Shown: one piece after another, positions 1 through 6,672 of the stretch
How the letters are laid out: each line of letters opens with the position of its first letter
Position numbering within the stretch: position 1 is the stretch's first letter
Assembly (NCBI GenBank): GCA_002771745.1
Contig: PCUL01000090.1
Location: 1-36,699, forward strand
Direction of reading: 5' to 3'
Length of the DNA: 36,699 bases
From: Bacteroidetes bacterium CG18_big_fil_WC_8_21_14_2_50_41_14
GTDB taxonomy: Bacteria; Bacteroidota; Bacteroidia; Bacteroidales; F082
Translations under genes and position numbers: made by a program
Notes under the pieces: model-generated
Databases searched by the model: none
The model's input: the letters and a program-made list of their open reading frames with translations, nothing else
Told to the model about the DNA's origin: nothing

Positions 1-3000
1 AAGCTTATTATCAATTCCCCTTATTTTGAGCCGCAGCAGTATTGGGAATATATAAGAGAGACACGTGAATTTGTATTGCAGGAAGGTCGCCGTCCGGCAG
101 GATACGTAGTTGCTTCAGAAAGTTCAAAATCATTTGACGACCCCGGCACTTTCATCGAAATAGAATTGGTAAACACCATTCGTCCCAGAATAAAAAAATG
201 GCGTGAACAAGGTTATCCCGGCGTAACCGGCATTACAAAACGACTTCTGCAACATTGGCAAGACCCCGAAGAACGCAAAGACCGCAGATTTTTCTTTTGT
301 CAATTAGAAGCAATTGAAACCCTGATTTGGTTAACAGAAGCGCCCGAAGCAGAAAAAACCGGAATTGACATTCCAAGTGATGGTGGTGACTTTACACGGT
401 GGTGCAATAAAATGGCCACCGGTTCGGGCAAAACCATCGTTATGTGCCAACTTATTGCATGGAATGTGTTGAATAAAGTGGCAAATGGAAAAGACCCTCG
501 ATTCTCAAAAAACGTATTGGTTGTTGCGCCAGGCTTAACGGTTCGTAATCGGCTCTCGGTTTTAAACCCGACTGATAAGGATAATTATTACGAAGAATTC
601 AATATTGTGCCTTCGGGTTTAATGGATTCTTTGAGGCAGGTGAAAATTAAAATCATGAACTGGCACACGTTAGCGTGGCAATCAGAAGAAAAGATTTCAA
701 AGAAAAAGACCGTTGACAAACGGGGTGCAAAAAGCGATGAAGCCTATGTGAAGGAAGTTTTAGGCGATTTGGCAAATGCGACCAACTTGATTGTAATCAA
801 CGATGAAGCCCACCATGCGTGGCGAGTAGCGGCAGAAAGTAAAATTAAAGGAGTAAAAAAAGAAGACATTGAGGAAAGTACAATTTGGGTTGGTGGTTTA
901 GACCGCATCAACAGAGCCAGAGGAATTTTGCGCTGTTTTGATTTGTCTGCAACACCTTTTGCCCCAAGTGGTAAAAAAGCCAGTGAAGAAGCGTTGTTTC
1001 CGTGGATTGTTTCCGATTTTGGATTAAATGATGCCATTGAAGGAGGTTTAGTAAAAACGCCAAGGGTTGTTGTACGTGATGATGGCAACGTGGATAAAGA
1101 ATTACGTTCGCGACTTTATCATATTTACATGGATGATACGGTTAAAGACGATATAAATCAGAAAGTTGACGAATCAACTCCTTTGCCGGATTTGATAAAA
1201 AATGCCTATTTATTGCTTGGTAAAGACTGGCAAGCAACCAAAGACGATTGGGAAAAAGCAGGTTACACAATACCGCCGGTAATGATAACTGTAGCCAATA
1301 CAACAGTTACCTCGGCACGTATCAAGTATTCATTTGATAAAGATAGTTTTCTGCTTTCGGTGGCAGGGTTGGGCGATTTGTGCAATGCAGACAAGACTTT
1401 GCAAATTGATAGCAGTATTTTGAAAAAAGCAGAGGCAGAAACCGAAGAAGTTGAAATTATAGAAATAAAAGAAACGGACGATGATTCGGAGGATGCGCCA
1501 AAAGAGAAAAAGCTTACTAAAAAGCAACAAGCTGAATTTTTAAGAAAAACGGTAGATACCGTTGGGAAAATAGGTGAACCCGGCGAACAAATTCAAAACG
1601 TTATTTCTGTGGGTATGTTAAGCGAAGGATGGGATGCAAAAACAGTAACGCATATCATGGGTTTACGTGCTTTCAGCAGCCAGTTGCTTTGCGAACAAGT
1701 TGTTGGCCGTGGCTTGCGTCGAACTTCTTATGATGTTGCTGAAGATGGTCTGTTTGAACCTGAATATGTAAATATTTTTGGCGTACCATTTACGTTCTTA
1801 CCTCATGAAGGTGGCTTCGACGGACCGCCACCACCACCACCAAAACCTAAAACCCAGATCACTCCGGTAAAAGACAAAGCTGAACATGAAATCTCATTTC
1901 CGAATGTGATTAGAATAGATCATGTTTATAAACCCCAATTGGCTTTAAATATTGCTAAAGTAAAAACCCTTGAACTTGACCCATACGATTCAATTACGGA
2001 GGCCGAATTAGCAGCAATTATTGCCGGGAAACCCAATCCAGCAGCACTTTCAGAAATTGATTTAAAAGAAATTGGAGAAAAACTTAGGCTCCAAACAATT
2101 ATATTCAAAATAGCTTCGAGCATCTATAATTCAGAGAAAAAACCTGATTGGAAAGGGAGTAAGGAAACTTTCCTAATACAACTTATTAATCTAATTGAGA
2201 AGTTTATTTATTCAGGCAAAATCGTAATCAGGAATCCATTATTCAATCAAGACGACTCAAGGAAACGAATCTTGATAATGCTTAACATGAACAAAGTCAT
2301 TCAGCATATTTGGAACGAAATACGAGCAGTAAATACAGAGGCTTTAACACCGGTATTCGACAAAGAAAATCCAATTCGGTCGTCTTCCAACGTAAGAACG
2401 TGGTGGACAAGCAAACCATGTGAAGCATTTGATAAATCTCACATTAACTTTGTTGTTTGTGATAGCAAATGGGAATATCTGGAAGCAAAAACTATAAATG
2501 AGTCAGAAGTTGTAAATTCATTTGTAAAAAATGACCATCTGAATTTCGTGGTTTACTATAACTTTCAGGGAGTTGTTAGAAGGTATTTTCCCGACTTCAT
2601 TATCAAATTGAAATCTGGCGAAAATCTAATTATCGAAACCAAAGGACAGGACACCGATCAAAATAGAACAAAACGAGCGTATCTCGATGAATGGTGCAGA
2701 GCCGTTAATCAGCATGGTGGATTTGGCAAATGGAGTTGGTCTGTGTCATTTGACCCGAATGACCTTCAACAAATTTTGCAAAATTCAGCATTGAGTTTTA
2801 GCGGACACATTTTTGCCGACACCGAAGACTTTGGAAAAGCAGAAAAGTTATTTGAAACGACTAAAGCTTTATTTGAATTATTCGGCTTCGAAACATCCGA
2901 AGAAGGTAAAATCAAACAGGGCTCTTGGTTTAAAGAAAACGTCGTTTACAAAATCAGAAATGTTTTCAGAAGCAAAGAAGCAAAAGAATTGTTTGATAAG

Positions 3001-3300
3001 GGCAAAAAAGCATTAGAGTTAGCACTCATTGACGAAGTGCAATCTGAAGTGAACAGAAATAACATGGGAGCAGTTTCAGATTTTATCAATGCAACCAGAG
3101 ATTTTCCAAATGCTTCAGTTGTCATGGATACTTTAGTAATTCTTAAAGTAACTGTAAATGGAATTCCAGAACTTGCAGTTTTCAAGCTGACAACAGAACA
3201 GTTAATTGAACTTAACAGAACACCGGAACTAAAAAATAATCCACTGGAATTATTAAGACTTATAAACAATAATGTAGGTGACAATAAGCGACTGAATTAG
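1..3300 (+). CDS. Type III restriction-like DEAD/DEAH helicase-nuclease, 5' end cut by window edge
   Basis: Probable ATP-dependent restriction or defence enzyme. The reading frame is open to base 1, and its first residues (KLIINSP..EP..YW) look like the usual start region of the family, so the gene is partial and the in-frame TTG at 76 is internal. Seen: Walker A MATGSGKT (412-435), Walker B DEAH (802-813), SAT (946-954), a motif VI-like QVVGRGLRR (1696-1722), and a C-terminal PD-(D/E)XK-type nuclease site FPDF...IIETKG (Asp at 2593, Glu 2635, Lys 2641). Between them lie an acidic, Lys-rich low-complexity stretch (about 1420-1530) and a poly-proline linker (about 1828-1845). About 1,099 codons remain. 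The sequence resembles the BPTD_3080-type group of stand-alone Res-like proteins (recalled, not searched). No methyltransferase follows; any partner would lie upstream, outside the window. Family confident, cellular role inferred. Confidence 0.88.
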   Translation, partial: KLIINSPYFEPQQYWEYIRETREFVLQEGRRPAGYVVASESSKSFDDPGTFIEIELVNTIRPRIKKWREQGYPGVTGITKRLLQHWQDPEERKDRRFFFCQLEAIETLIWLTEAPEAEKTGIDIPSDGGDFTRWCNKMATGSGKTIVMCQLIAWNVLNKVANGKDPRFSKNVLVVAPGLTVRNRLSVLNPTDKDNYYEEFNIVPSGLMDSLRQVKIKIMNWHTLAWQSEEKISKKKTVDKRGAKSDEAYVKEVLGDLANATNLIVINDEAHHAWRVAAESKIKGVKKEDIEESTIWVGGLDRINRARGILRCFDLSATPFAPSGKKASEEALFPWIVSDFGLNDAIEGGLVKTPRVVVRDDGNVDKELRSRLYHIYMDDTVKDDINQKVDESTPLPDLIKNAYLLLGKDWQATKDDWEKAGYTIPPVMITVANTTVTSARIKYSFDKDSFLLSVAGLGDLCNADKTLQIDSSILKKAEAETEEVEIIEIKETDDDSEDAPKEKKLTKKQQAEFLRKTVDTVGKIGEPGEQIQNVISVGMLSEGWDAKTVTHIMGLRAFSSQLLCEQVVGRGLRRTSYDVAEDGLFEPEYVNIFGVPFTFLPHEGGFDGPPPPPPKPKTQITPVKDKAEHEISFPNVIRIDHVYKPQLALNIAKVKTLELDPYDSITEAELAAIIAGKPNPAALSEIDLKEIGEKLRLQTIIFKIASSIYNSEKKPDWKGSKETFLIQLINLIEKFIYSGKIVIRNPLFNQDDSRKRILIMLNMNKVIQHIWNEIRAVNTEALTPVFDKENPIRSSSNVRTWWTSKPCEAFDKSHINFVVCDSKWEYLEAKTINESEVVNSFVKNDHLNFVVYYNFQGVVRRYFPDFIIKLKSGENLIIETKGQDTDQNRTKRAYLDEWCRAVNQHGGFGKWSWSVSFDPNDLQQILQNSALSFSGHIFADTEDFGKAEKLFETTKALFELFGFETSEEGKIKQGSWFKENVVYKIRNVFRSKEAKELFDKGKKALELALIDEVQSEVNRNNMGAVSDFINATRDFPNASVVMDTLVILKVTVNGIPELAVFKLTTEQLIELNRTPELKNNPLELLRLINNNVGDNKRLN

Positions 3301-3453
3301 CCAAACCACAAAGTCAGGCACATTGCCAAACCTCATTTTAATATAGGATACAAAACTGCTCAAAGTTATTTGGGAAAAATGAAAGAACTTCATCTTATAA
3401 ATGATAATGGTACAGATACTAATTCTCCTAATTATAAGTATTTTATTGTTTAA
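3301..3453 (+). pseudogene. Possible remnant of a winged-helix protein C-terminus
   Basis: After the TAG of the upstream restriction gene the same frame stays open for 50 codons to TAA at 3451-3453. The downstream part (about 3331-3450) reads like a short winged-helix module (...YKTAQSYLGKMKELHLI...), similar in pattern to C-terminal ends of Fic-type or other regulatory proteins. No start codon or ribosome-binding site suggests independent expression. It may be a decayed fragment of another accessory gene or a chance open frame. The family resemblance is a visual impression only. Confidence 0.25.
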
Positions 3454-3461
3454 ACAATTTG

Positions 3462-3534
3462 AACTTGGACATACACTTATACATAATGTCCAAGTTAATG
3501 CTTTTAATGGTGCTTTAGGTAATGAACTTGGACA
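3462..3534. repeat. Three copies of AACTTGGACA, two forming a hairpin
   Basis: AACTTGGACAT (3462-3472) and ATGTCCAAGTT (3486-3496) form an exact 11-bp inverted repeat around a 13-nt loop. A third copy, in direct orientation, starts at 3525 (3525-3534). The hairpin lies downstream of the restriction gene and is followed by a short, weak T-rich stretch, so it could serve as a modest terminator. The third copy is not explained by that role. The rest of 3301-3613 is AT-rich and shows no convincing gene. Confidence 0.55.
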
Positions 3535-3613
3535 AGTAACAATTAGAAATATCAATTTAATTTGCATGCACAGTTCATAACACAACCGTTATTCCCCTAA
3601 CCCTGTAAACCGA

Positions 3614-4408
3614 TTAACCCCCGTTACTCATTTCTACCATCGCCACAAAAGCAGTCTTATCATGGGCGGTTTTTTGTCCGCGGTACAGTCCCTTTTCTGA
3701 TGTGTTGCGCTGAATAACCAGGTGCTCACCCAGGGTACACTCGCTAAAATAAGTCATTTGAACAAAGGTCGGGTTCAGTTTCCCGTTGTCTTGGTGCATG
3801 GCATCGGTAAGCCAATCAAAATATTTTCGGGCGTTGGTATGGCCGTTCATGTCCATATCTGAATATTTGGGAATTACCTCAAACAAGGTCTCATAGTCGG
3901 TGTTTCTGCTCAATGTCGGGATATCACGTGTAACAGCTTGCCGGTCGGTCGGTTTACCTACCTCCATGCCTTCGGCAGATAAATCGGTAGGTGAACCTGC
4001 CGTAGGCATGGTATATAATTCAACATCCACATACTTTTCAATCTGCTGGGGCCGCCGTGAGGTCAGGTCGATGATAAACCATTCAGAGGTGGCCCGGCAA
4101 AGGACTTCACCTTCCGGTGTAGTCACAATAAAATCGCGATAAGCGGCAAGTCCTTTTACCACCCGCGGCCAGGTTTCTACCACTACCTGGTCGCACCATT
4201 CAGGCATTCGGATTAACTCCAGGTTGATCCTGAACAGCACCCACGAGGCATTGTAGACACTTGTTTGTGTAAATCCAAAACCCAGGTGTTCGGCATGGTA
4301 CGTGGCTGCACGCTGCAACATGATATTGAGCCCGGTCAGGGATAGTTTTCCATCCAGGCTGATGTCGTCCCAGTTAACAGCATATTGTTCTTTCCAGATT
4401 TTTTTCAC
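3614..4408 (-). CDS. Acyl-ACP thioesterase (FatA/FatB-like)
   Basis: Cytoplasmic double-hotdog thioesterase that releases fatty acids from acyl-ACP and ends chain elongation. From the chosen GTG start (4408) it has 264 residues. The second hotdog has the family catalytic set: Asp186, Asn188 and His190 in SDMDMNGHTN, and Glu223-Cys224 in YFSECTLG, matching the plant FatB D-x-N-x-H...EC pattern. The first hotdog includes YHAEHLGFG and SWVLFRI. The GTG start gives MKKIWKEQ, a usual N-terminus for this family. A possible TTG at 4447 is less likely because it lies upstream of a good -7 box (4419-4426). Residues about 136-161 (SPTDLSAEGMEVGKPTDR region) form an unusual extra segment encoded by an interleaved palindromic element. 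Divergently transcribed from mltF. Confidence 0.87.
   Translation of the reverse strand: MKKIWKEQYAVNWDDISLDGKLSLTGLNIMLQRAATYHAEHLGFGFTQTSVYNASWVLFRINLELIRMPEWCDQVVVETWPRVVKGLAAYRDFIVTTPEGEVLCRATSEWFIIDLTSRRPQQIEKYVDVELYTMPTAGSPTDLSAEGMEVGKPTDRQAVTRDIPTLSRNTDYETLFEVIPKYSDMDMNGHTNARKYFDWLTDAMHQDNGKLNPTFVQMTYFSECTLGEHLVIQRNTSEKGLYRGQKTAHDKTAFVAMVEMSNGG
3951..4011. repeat. Interleaved palindromic element inside the thioesterase reading frame
   Basis: Two inverted repeats overlap in alternating order. GGTTTACCTACC (3951-3962) pairs with GGTAGGTGAACC (3986-3997) with one mismatch. CCATGCCTTCGGCAG (3964-3978) pairs with CTGCCGTAGGCATGG (3997-4011) with one mismatch. The segment encodes about residues 133-153 of the thioesterase, in a linker between the two hotdog domains, without breaking the frame. 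The architecture resembles coding-region palindromic elements such as the Rickettsia RPE family. Whether it is repeated elsewhere in this genome cannot be seen here. Confidence 0.7.
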
Positions 4409-4418
4409 TTTTTTTCGG

Positions 4419-4448
4419 CAAAGGTAAGGGATGTTGGCGTGCAACAAA
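4419..4448 (-). promoter_or_regulatory. Bacteroidota-type promoter for the thioesterase
   Basis: On the minus strand TTTG (4448-4445) is followed after 18 nt by TACCTTTG (4426-4419), matching the -33 TTTG and -7 TAnnTTTG consensus with slightly short spacing. The -7 box ends only 10 nt before the GTG at 4408, so the transcript would have almost no leader. This supports the GTG over the upstream TTG. Confidence 0.5.
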
Positions 4449-4543
4449 AAGGGTCTCCATCCTGCTTTCTGTTATCCCTCGCACCAGGTGATTGTGGTGC
4501 CAAACCAAATTTTATATAATTTAGTCATATCAAATGATGCTAT

Positions 4544-6004
4544 ATGGTTAGGTGCTTGCCCTGTTTTTTTCTCCTTATTATTGTAATGACGCTGGTTTCG
4601 TGTGAAAACATAATCGAACCCCGGCAAGCCGATCATGCACTAAAAAAGGAAAACCGTCAGGCGCACAAGGTCCTGAACACGATTCTTGAAAAGAAAAAAC
4701 TAAGGGCTGTTACCAATTATGGTTCTGTCAGCTATTTTATTTACAGGGGAGAACCGATGGGATATCAGTATGAATTGTTAAAAAACCTGTGTGGTTATCT
4801 GGATGTGGAACTTGAGTTGATTATAGAAAGTGACCTCAATAAAAGCATCGGGATGTTAAACGACCGCGAGGTGGATTTAATTGCCATGGGTCTTACCATA
4901 AACAATAAACGCAAAGAACTGGTTTTGTTTACCGACCCCATTATGATCACCCGGCAGGTATTGGTTCAGCGTAAACCAGAAGGATGGCAACACATGGCTA
5001 CTGCCGAAGAAATAGAATCCCGGTTATTGAGGTCGACGTTCGACTTGTCCGAAAAAAAGATTTATGTACAAGAGGGCACTGTTTTTAAGGACCAATTGGA
5101 GAAGCTTGCCGACGATATGGCCGGTTACATCCAGGTGGTGACCGATCCGCGTGAAGTGGAGGAGCTGATTGCTGCGGTGGCTTCAGGCGAAATAGAGTAT
5201 ACCATTGCTGATGAGCATGTTGCCATTGTTAACGCAAGGTATTACCCAAACCTGGATGTGGGTACCCAGGTTAGTTTTCAGCAAAAAATAGGGTGGGCAG
5301 TTAAAAAAAATCAGACAGTCCTTGCCGATACCATCAATGCATGGCTGCACAGCTTTAACTCAGGGCTGATGTCCAGGTTGTTAATTAACAAGTATTTTAA
5401 AAATAGCCGTTCCTGGCGCATTTCACGAAGTCATTACAACTCCTATAGTGGAAAGCAGCTGTCTCCTTACGATTCGCTTATCAAACAAGGAGCTGCCCGG
5501 TTGGGTTGGGATTGGCGGCTGTTGGCTTCGCTGATTTATCAGGAATCGGAGTTTAAACCCGAAGTTAAATCCTGGGCCGGAGCTTTTGGCCTGATGCAAC
5601 TGATGCCTGCCGTACTCGAAGCCTATGGTTTGGATAGCACCGCTACCCCGGCCATGCAAATTGATGCCGGAGTGCGTTATTTAAGCAGCATGGAAAAACA
5701 ATTGCCTCCGGAAATCACCGATTCGTTACAGCGGGTTTTGTTTACCATGGCCGCTTACAACAGTGGACTGGGCCATGTGCTGGATGCACGTCGGTTGGCC
5801 AAAAAACAGGGCCTCAATCCAAATGCATGGGTTGACAATACTGATTTATGTATGCTAAAGCTGTCGGATGCAAACTATTATCGCGACCCGGTGGTTTATT
5901 ATGGCTATGTGAGGGGAGAAGAAACCTATGCGTTTGTTCACGAAATTGTTGACCGTTATGGTCATTATGTAAATTTAATTGGGAAAAACCAATTGAAAGA
6001 GTAG
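4544..6004 (+). CDS. mltF: Membrane-bound lytic murein transglycosylase F-like lipoprotein
   Basis: Lipoprotein that cleaves peptidoglycan glycan strands to 1,6-anhydro products. The signal peptide ends in a lipobox (TLVSC, lipidated Cys20). Residues about 45-285 form a type 3 periplasmic solute-binding-like domain (VTNYGSVSYFIYRGEPMGYQYEL...; DREVDLIAMGLT). A C-terminal SLT domain follows from about residue 310, with catalytic Glu334 in YQESEF, then the GLMQLMP and MAAYNSGLGHV motifs. At 486 residues it has the usual two-domain MltF plan (family 1E). The ATG at 4544 is the only start that gives a proper lipoprotein signal. It is transcribed alone, divergently from the thioesterase, across a 130-bp spacer; no strong promoter match was seen there. 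Confidence 0.9.
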   Translation: MVRCLPCFFLLIIVMTLVSCENIIEPRQADHALKKENRQAHKVLNTILEKKKLRAVTNYGSVSYFIYRGEPMGYQYELLKNLCGYLDVELELIIESDLNKSIGMLNDREVDLIAMGLTINNKRKELVLFTDPIMITRQVLVQRKPEGWQHMATAEEIESRLLRSTFDLSEKKIYVQEGTVFKDQLEKLADDMAGYIQVVTDPREVEELIAAVASGEIEYTIADEHVAIVNARYYPNLDVGTQVSFQQKIGWAVKKNQTVLADTINAWLHSFNSGLMSRLLINKYFKNSRSWRISRSHYNSYSGKQLSPYDSLIKQGAARLGWDWRLLASLIYQESEFKPEVKSWAGAFGLMQLMPAVLEAYGLDSTATPAMQIDAGVRYLSSMEKQLPPEITDSLQRVLFTMAAYNSGLGHVLDARRLAKKQGLNPNAWVDNTDLCMLKLSDANYYRDPVVYYGYVRGEETYAFVHEIVDRYGHYVNLIGKNQLKE

Positions 6005-6357
6005 GTGTTTTCTGACAAAAAAATGTGTTAACAGGAACAGGGAGTCAGGTTATTTATACACTTATAAGCTTAATATACAATGTTTTATCACTCCTCCCTT
6101 TTGGGGAGGTCCCGTATAACTATCGGGAGGGAGGAGGGGTTATAAACTGGCATATTTTTTTTGAATGAGTATTGGCTTCTGTACCAAGTCAATAAAAACG
6201 ATGCAAAAAATTTACAAATTCCTCCAAAGCGTTAATTTGACTCATTCCACCGCTCTAATTTCAGGGCGATCTCTCCTCTCTTCGCGAAAAGAAGGGGCGG
6301 GGCTGAGTTGTGTGAAGTCAGATTCAAATAATCAGGCATTAAAACGGGTACCCGGAT
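6005..6357. other. Repeat-bearing spacer between mltF and tatA
   Basis: No convincing gene. It holds a GC-rich palindromic cluster at 6091-6136, where CTCCTCCC pairs either with the nearby GGGGAGG or with the distal GGGAGGAG, enclosing an imperfect palindrome CCCGTATAACTATCGGG. A second pyrimidine/purine-rich stretch lies near 6270-6305 and includes the palindrome TTCGCGAA. Both mltF and tatA converge on this spacer, so the hairpins may stop transcription from both sides. Such intergenic palindromes are common in Bacteroidota; copy number cannot be judged here. Confidence 0.6.
6091..6136. repeat. GC-rich palindromic repeat
   Basis: CTCCTCCC (6091-6098) is exactly complementary to GGGAGGAG near 6129-6136. 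The first arm can instead fold locally over TTTT with GGGGAGG. Between them lies CCCG...CGGG. The alternative folds resemble dispersed intergenic repeats and could act as a bidirectional terminator between the convergent mltF and tatA genes. Confidence 0.5.
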
Positions 6358-6570
6358 TTACTTCTTATTCGATGTGTCTTCACTTTTTTCGTGATCATCA
6401 CTGCCTATGCCATCTTTAAACTCCTTTATTCCTTTGCCTATTCCGCGCATGAGTTCAGGAATTTTCTTCCCTCCAAATAACAACAGGATAACAACAACAA
6501 TAATAATAATTTCAGGGGTTCCAATCCACCCTGAAAACTGAACTAAGGCATTGGCTGCAAGTATGTTCAT
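6358..6570 (-). CDS. tatA: Sec-independent protein translocase TatA/TatE family
   Basis: Small pore-forming component of the twin-arginine pathway, which exports folded proteins. The 70 residues show the family layout: a short N-terminus, one hydrophobic helix (about residues 19-33, IIIIVVVILLLFGGKK), the FG-x-KK-IPE hinge, an amphipathic helix (LMRGIGKGIKEFKDG) and a charged tail. No tatB or tatC is adjacent, as often in Bacteroidota. It diverges from the PPAD-like gene. A -7 box TATCTTTG lies on the minus strand at 6604-6597, about 26 nt before the ATG. The gene ends in the repeat-rich spacer. Confidence 0.93.
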   Translation of the reverse strand: MNILAANALVQFSGWIGTPEIIIIVVVILLLFGGKKIPELMRGIGKGIKEFKDGIGSDDHEKSEDTSNKK

Positions 6571-6596
6571 GATTTATTTTTTTACAAAAGTTGCAA

Positions 6597-6604
6597 CAAA
6601 GATA
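6597..6604 (-). promoter_or_regulatory. -7 box of tatA promoter
   Basis: TATCTTTG on the minus strand matches TAnnTTTG and lies 26 nt before the tatA ATG. No exact -33 TTTG at standard spacing was found. Confidence 0.45.
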
Positions 6605-6644
6605 AACAAAAACAACCTCTTCCTCCTTTTTGTTGTCTTTTCAT

Positions 6645-6652
6645 TACTTTTG
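6645..6652 (+). promoter_or_regulatory. -7 box of the PPAD-like gene
   Basis: TACTTTTG matches TAnnTTTG and ends 20 nt before the ATG at 6673. It sits in the 102-bp divergent region shared with tatA. Confidence 0.45.
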
Positions 6653-6672
6653 TATCACCTTTAACAATTACC

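Noticed and set aside
76-78. TTG as start codon of the restriction-like gene
   Set aside because: The frame is open to base 1 and the upstream codons encode conserved-looking family sequence, so the TTG is internal.
3253-3585. Minus-strand ORF overlapping the restriction gene end
   Set aside because: It overlaps a well-supported gene antisense, and has no domain, promoter or convincing start.
4409-4447. TTG start at 4447 for the thioesterase
   Set aside because: It lies upstream of a good -7 box and adds 13 residues unlike the family N-terminus. The GTG at 4408 fits better.
6165-6419. Plus-strand ORF in the mltF-tatA spacer
   Set aside because: It runs through the repeat-rich stretch and overlaps the end of tatA. 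Its translation has no coherent domain or signal.
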